Below, in pieces: positions 60,243-64,000 of a stretch of 64,000 nt of DNA. Below the pieces are notes generated by a model. It had not been told where the DNA came from. It did no database searches and saw only the letters and a list, made by a program, of their open reading frames with translations. The number at the start of each line of letters is the position of its first letter. Within the stretch, counting starts at the first letter, position 1. The DNA comes from Myceligenerans crystallogenes (GTDB lineage Bacteria; Actinomycetota; Actinomycetes; Actinomycetales; Cellulomonadaceae): the NCBI RefSeq assembly GCF_039529775.1, contig NZ_BAAANL010000002.1, positions 124,001 to 188,000 on the forward strand, given 5' to 3'. Position numbers and translations under genes: made by a program.

Positions 60243-62407
60243 CCCTCCGCGAAGCTGCCGAAGCGCCTCCGGAGCCCGCCGCCGTCCAGGCTGACGACAA
60301 GTACGACGACGATCATCCCGACGACGACCAGGACCGGGAGGCAGACGGTCAGTTCACCCAGTTCGCCGAGGTAGAGAGGGGCGTCAGGCGTTTCACCGCA
60401 CGAGGAGCGGTTGCCTTCGACGCACCTCTCGACGTGCGCGGGGCCGCGGTTGTTTCCGGCGATCAGCACGTCTACCTCGACGGCCAGCGACAGCGCCGAA
60501 ATCTGTCCACACCACTGTCACGTGACCTGATCGACCGCATGCGCCGCGTCGATGCGGGACATCCCGGTACGGATTCCGCGGTTCGGATCCTGCAGGAGCA
60601 CCGGCTGTGTGTCCTCCGGGGGACCCGGGGGACCGGTCGCGGCTTCCTCGGACGCATCGTCGCAGCGAAGGTGGCCGAGACTGCTGGGCGCTGCCGCCTC
60701 CTGGAGCCGGGAACCGATCCGCGCGAACTTCTGGAGGAGGATTTCGAACCAGGGCACAGCTACGTGCTCGAGTCACCTGCGCTTCGCGCGGACCGGGCTC
60801 TGGCGGAGTTCACCCTCACGAATGTGGCATCGCTCCTGACGCAACGAGGGGCATATCTCGTCATCGTCGTCGACGATGCCACGCCGGTCGGGGACGCTTC
60901 CGAGCGCTGGTCGGTGTCCGTGACATCAGGACCGCCGCTGACGGAGGTCCTCCGGGCACATATCTCCGTGGACCTTCCGCGGCACTTCAGTGACGTCGTC
61001 GACGACCTGCTCAACGAGGCGCCGATCATCAACTGGCTGAGGAACGACGCACCGACACTCGGTGAAGTGGGTCGGATCGGCCGCGCTCTGGCCGGCGTCG
61101 CCCACGGGACCACGACGATCGACGCCTGTCTCGAACACGCTGTGGCTCGTGAACGTGAGCGCGTCAGAGACCTTCTCGGAGACAGCGGGAGCTCGCGGGA
61201 AAAGGAACTTGCCTTCGCGGTCGCGTTCTTCGGTGGTTTCTCGTACGCCACGATCTCTCGGGTCGAGGGAGTGCTGGCGGACGTGGTCCACGCTCGCTCC
61301 GGCAAGGAAGGAGCCAGGCCACGACACTTTCTTCGGAGCAGGGCCGAGCGGCTGGCTGCGATCGACGCAAAGTTCGAGACGGGTGTCGCCTCGAACGAGT
61401 ACGGGTCGAGTCCCGCGGAGATCGTCGAGTTCACCCGGAACCAGACCCATGACGTTCTGATCGACGTGGCCTGGAAGGACTTCGATGCCTCGGAAGTGCT
61501 GATGGTATGGCTGCGCACGCTCGTGGTCAGCACAGATCCTGCCGTGCGAGCACGCGCCGCGCTCTCGATCGGGCGCCTCTCGCTGTTCGAGTTCGCGGAC
61601 GTCGCGGAGAATGTGCTCCAGCCGTGGGGACGGTCGAACGACCCTCGCGAGCGTGGGGCGGCAGCCACAGCTCTCTGCGTCGCGGTCGAGGACGAACAGG
61701 TCGCCGGGCACGCACTCGGGCTCATCGAGTCCTGGGTCACCGGAACGCGGCGTCAGCGCATGACGGCAGCGCTTGCTCTCGGTCTGGCCGTACGCAACAA
61801 CTGGCCCGTGGCAGCGATGGACGGGCTCGGCAGTCTGCTGGACACCGAAGACCCGGCAATCATCGGGGTGGTTCGCACGGGGATCGTGGGCGTCTTCGTG
61901 GTTCATCACGAATTGGTGCTCCAGTCGATCGACGGATGGCTGTCGGCGGCGACCGGACCACGGCGCAATGAACTCCTCAAGGTGTTCCTGCTTCTGTGCA
62001 ACGACGCGACTCTGTCCACCCTCGAAGGCTCGAACGAGGCGCCGGCTGTTCTCACGGTCTTTGCGGGCGGGTCGGCAAATCGCCGTACCGGCAGCGAGAG
62101 CCCTGGACCTGATGCTGCCGTGCTCTCGCTCTGGCGCGCCGCTCTCAACGACACCGGCTTGCGAGACGACGCGCTGGCATGCCTGGGCATCTGGATCAAG
62201 AAGGCCGACCTGGATGCTTCCATGCGCGACATGGTTGTCGATCTGATCGTCCACATGGCCCCGACCAACAGAGAGATCGATCGCTTGAAGTATGCGCTGG
62301 AGAAAAAGACTCATGGCACGCCCCGGCCATCCGCGACGGCCAGAGCCGCACTGATGGCCTTGAGCAGCCGGCAAGGACCGAGACCACACCCGGAGGTATC
62401 CAGATGA
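60239..62407 (+). CDS. STAND-type NTPase with helical repeats and N-terminal signalling motif
   Basis: A 722-aa protein. A short acidic start, then residues 56-82 (similar to the C-terminus of the preceding protein), then a P-loop region with Walker A GTRGTGRG (128-135; Arg replaces the usual Lys) and Walker B YLVIVVDD (206-213), a winged-helix-like part and, from about residue 400, helical repeats (SEVLMVWLRTLVVSTD; ERGAAATALCVAVED) of HEAT type. STAND proteins sense phage or host signals and oligomerise. The Arg in Walker A may weaken ATP turnover. GTG start overlaps the cyclase-like stop; the stop overlaps the SPFH-like gene. Confidence 0.75.
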   Translation: MTLREAAEAPPEPAAVQADDKYDDDHPDDDQDREADGQFTQFAEVERGVRRFTARGAVAFDAPLDVRGAAVVSGDQHVYLDGQRQRRNLSTPLSRDLIDRMRRVDAGHPGTDSAVRILQEHRLCVLRGTRGTGRGFLGRIVAAKVAETAGRCRLLEPGTDPRELLEEDFEPGHSYVLESPALRADRALAEFTLTNVASLLTQRGAYLVIVVDDATPVGDASERWSVSVTSGPPLTEVLRAHISVDLPRHFSDVVDDLLNEAPIINWLRNDAPTLGEVGRIGRALAGVAHGTTTIDACLEHAVARERERVRDLLGDSGSSREKELAFAVAFFGGFSYATISRVEGVLADVVHARSGKEGARPRHFLRSRAERLAAIDAKFETGVASNEYGSSPAEIVEFTRNQTHDVLIDVAWKDFDASEVLMVWLRTLVVSTDPAVRARAALSIGRLSLFEFADVAENVLQPWGRSNDPRERGAAATALCVAVEDEQVAGHALGLIESWVTGTRRQRMTAALALGLAVRNNWPVAAMDGLGSLLDTEDPAIIGVVRTGIVGVFVVHHELVLQSIDGWLSAATGPRRNELLKVFLLLCNDATLSTLEGSNEAPAVLTVFAGGSANRRTGSESPGPDAAVLSLWRAALNDTGLRDDALACLGIWIKKADLDASMRDMVVDLIVHMAPTNREIDRLKYALEKKTHGTPRPSATARAALMALSSRQGPRPHPEVSR

Positions 62408-63459
62408 GCGAAAGGCTGCTGGTTCGTGGCCCGTTCCCGATGAAGCGACCACGCGATATCCAGGGAGACGCCAGGCCTTCCGGTGACGAAACTGTCGTGG
62501 TATTCGGCAGCGGCGAGCCCAAGGTTCTTCAACCCGGGGAGTTGCCGACCTCCAGCATGAACTGGTTCCTGCGACAGCGGCAGGGTGAGTATCGAATCGT
62601 TCACATCGGAAACCGGATCGAAAATCTCGAGATCAAGGTGCCGAGCAGCACAACAGGATTCGATTTCATCTGCAATGCAAACGTTTCGTGGTACGCGAGT
62701 GATCCAATGAAGGCAATTCGTCATAACGGCACCGATCCAGCCAGAGTGATGGAGCAACGAATTCTTCCGATCTTGACGACCCTATCGAATAACTGCGGGA
62801 TGGACGAGTACCACCTCTTCCTGTCAAAGATCCGGTCGGTGGATTTCACCGCGAAGATGGCTGACCTCCCGGATTTCGTCCGGGTCGAGTTCGTCGAGGT
62901 GACCATCGGGCGCGACGCCGAATGGCTTGAATTGCATCGCCGGCAAGCACTCGAAGGCATGAAGGTGGATGCGTACGACGAGATCATCAAGGGAGAGAGG
63001 ACCATGGCAGCGGCCATGAGCCAGAACCCCGAATACGTGGCCAAGCTCGCGGATGTCGAGCTGAACGAGAAGATCGCCCGTCAGCAGATGGAAAGTCACG
63101 CAGCTCGCGCCACACTGGAATTCAACCAAAGAATGGAGGAGCTTGCCACGCGAGCTGGGATTCGCGAAAATGAGTTGAGATTTCGCGGACACCTTGCATC
63201 GCTTCATGCCCGGATGATTTCGAAAGATACCGAGCCCCACGAGATCCCTGGAATCTGGCAGGAGATGGAGGGTTTGCTCAATTCGATTGGCAGCACCGCG
63301 AGCGATGTCGATCCGATACTCGTCAACGATTCCACGCGCGAACAGCTGACGGCTGACAGCACCGAGAAGGACAAATCGTCGGGCGTTCCGGACGGCGGGC
63401 AGGCTGAGCATGCGGGTGACGGAAGCGAGAGCGAGACGATGCCAGGGGACGGGGGATGA
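62404..63459 (+). CDS. SPFH/band-7-like scaffold protein
   Basis: A 351-aa protein with an N-terminal segment, then an SPFH-like domain (about 60-165: YRIVHIGNRIENLEIKVPSS; NANVSWYASDPMKAIRHNG), a long helical region (about 175-285, NEKIARQQMESHAARATLEF) likely to form a coiled coil, and a disordered Gly/Glu/Ser tail. No membrane helix is seen. SPFH proteins assemble on membranes and hold partners together; here it may connect the STAND protein to the next, membrane protein. ATGA overlaps on both sides show tight coupling. Confidence 0.65.
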   Translation: MSERLLVRGPFPMKRPRDIQGDARPSGDETVVVFGSGEPKVLQPGELPTSSMNWFLRQRQGEYRIVHIGNRIENLEIKVPSSTTGFDFICNANVSWYASDPMKAIRHNGTDPARVMEQRILPILTTLSNNCGMDEYHLFLSKIRSVDFTAKMADLPDFVRVEFVEVTIGRDAEWLELHRRQALEGMKVDAYDEIIKGERTMAAAMSQNPEYVAKLADVELNEKIARQQMESHAARATLEFNQRMEELATRAGIRENELRFRGHLASLHARMISKDTEPHEIPGIWQEMEGLLNSIGSTASDVDPILVNDSTREQLTADSTEKDKSSGVPDGGQAEHAGDGSESETMPGDGG

Positions 63460-64000
63460 CCGAATCCGCCGAGGGGCTCGCGGATCTGTTCCTCTTCCCC
63501 TTCTCGTGGATCGAGTATCCCCTCCGGGTGATTGTTGCAGCGGTCGCAGGGGTGATCGTCACCAGGATTGGGCTCCGCTGGGTGGTTCCAACGGTTGGAC
63601 GCGCGATCCGAGCTTTCGGCCCGATCGCCTCACGGCGGATCTGCAGCCTTCTGATGCTTCCGGAGTGGGTCCTGACCGACTGGTTCATACGAGCGAGCCG
63701 TCGGATCCCTGTCGGCCTCCGCCGTTACGGGGCCGCGGTCGAAGATCTCACCGACCTGTTCGTACATGGCAGCAAGGTCGTCGGAGGCGCGCTGGTCACC
63801 GTCCGCAGCGCCGGGCGCTCCGCCGCTGTCGGGTTGGTCGCAATCGTCATTATCCTGCTCAACGTCCCAGGAACGGATGAAGGCAGGCAGAAGGACGACG
63901 TACCCATCGTTCACTGGTGGGGTGAGTTCAGTGCGCTCTTCGAGGAGCCCGAGGAGCCAAAGGGCAAGCGGTCCGGCGATGAGGCCCGCAACGGCGTGGA
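63456..64000 (+). CDS. Membrane protein of the island operon (continues past the window)
   Basis: The ATG at 63456 overlaps the SPFH-like stop, and the frame stays open to the end. The visible 181 residues show hydrophobic segments at about 20-40 (YPLRVIVAAVAGVIVTRIGL) and 125-140 (SAAVGLVAIVIILLNV), separated by a basic, Arg-rich stretch, and an acidic end (EEPEEPKGK). I do not recognise the family. It may be the membrane partner or effector of the STAND system. Confidence 0.65.
   Translation, partial: MTESAEGLADLFLFPFSWIEYPLRVIVAAVAGVIVTRIGLRWVVPTVGRAIRAFGPIASRRICSLLMLPEWVLTDWFIRASRRIPVGLRRYGAAVEDLTDLFVHGSKVVGGALVTVRSAGRSAAVGLVAIVIILLNVPGTDEGRQKDDVPIVHWWGEFSALFEEPEEPKGKRSGDEARNGV

Noticed and set aside
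1..64000. CRISPR arrays, tRNA and rRNA genes
   Set aside because: I saw no regularly spaced repeats and no cloverleaf-like or rRNA-like sequence on either strand; short tRNAs could still be missed by eye.

Overview
The window is chromosomal DNA from a very GC-rich actinobacterium. Support comes from GTG starts, many four-base ATGA/GTGA overlaps, many apparently leaderless genes, SoxR, a DDN-type F420 reductase and a Pkn-type kinase. A secreted GH10 xylanase and a secreted CE1-type esterase with a CBM2 suggest a plant-polysaccharide degrader, perhaps a Promicromonosporaceae- or Cellulomonadaceae-like Micrococcales. That placement is inference.

Layout. 0-2.5 kb: the end of an IS701-type transposase-like gene, an ECF41 sigma factor divergent from a small monooxygenase, and a DoxX-like gene. 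2.6-15.4 kb (minus strand): a likely operon running XRE regulator, carboxylic acid reductase, MFS exporter, transposase-like protein, PhzD, PhzE, DAHP synthase and an odd cytochrome b paralogue. Only the first two phenazine steps are present, so the expected intermediate is dihydro-hydroxyanthranilate (DHHA), with a reductase beside it instead of PhzF/PhzB/PhzG. 15.5-24.7 kb: rarA, rpsD, an HxlR/SDR pair, a large membrane protein (pseudo-trypsin, solute-binding and VWA domains) and the xylanase. 24.9-35.5 kb: alaS, ruvX, two tandem mltG genes, purC, aroE, aroC, aroK and aroB. 35.5-47.1 kb: a membrane protein, the CBM2 esterase, small oxidoreductase and hydrolase genes, and a copper-handling operon. 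47.2-57.1 kb: a SoxR-controlled quinone reductase, an FAH hydrolase, VanY, an MFS transporter, a Ser/Thr kinase coupled to soxR, an LMW phosphatase, aroQ and a SoxR-controlled arylamine N-acetyltransferase.

57.1-64.0 kb is visibly less GC-rich and looks like an acquired defence-type island. It holds a SatD-like pair, a Pycsar-type membrane effector, and a tight operon of a class III cyclase-like protein, a STAND-type NTPase with helical repeats, an SPFH-like scaffold and a membrane protein that runs off the window. The last 27 or so residues of the cyclase-like protein resemble a segment near the STAND N-terminus, as expected for a homotypic (possibly amyloid-type) signalling motif. A CGTATG-centred motif occurs upstream of both halves of the island.

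How parts may work together. The DAHP synthase and shikimate genes supply chorismate; PhzE and PhzD divert it to an aminated cyclohexadiene acid that the reductase could turn into an aldehyde. SoxR, which answers redox-active metabolites in actinomycetes, appears to control a quinone reductase and an arylamine N-acetyltransferase that could handle such compounds. This link is inferred from sequence.
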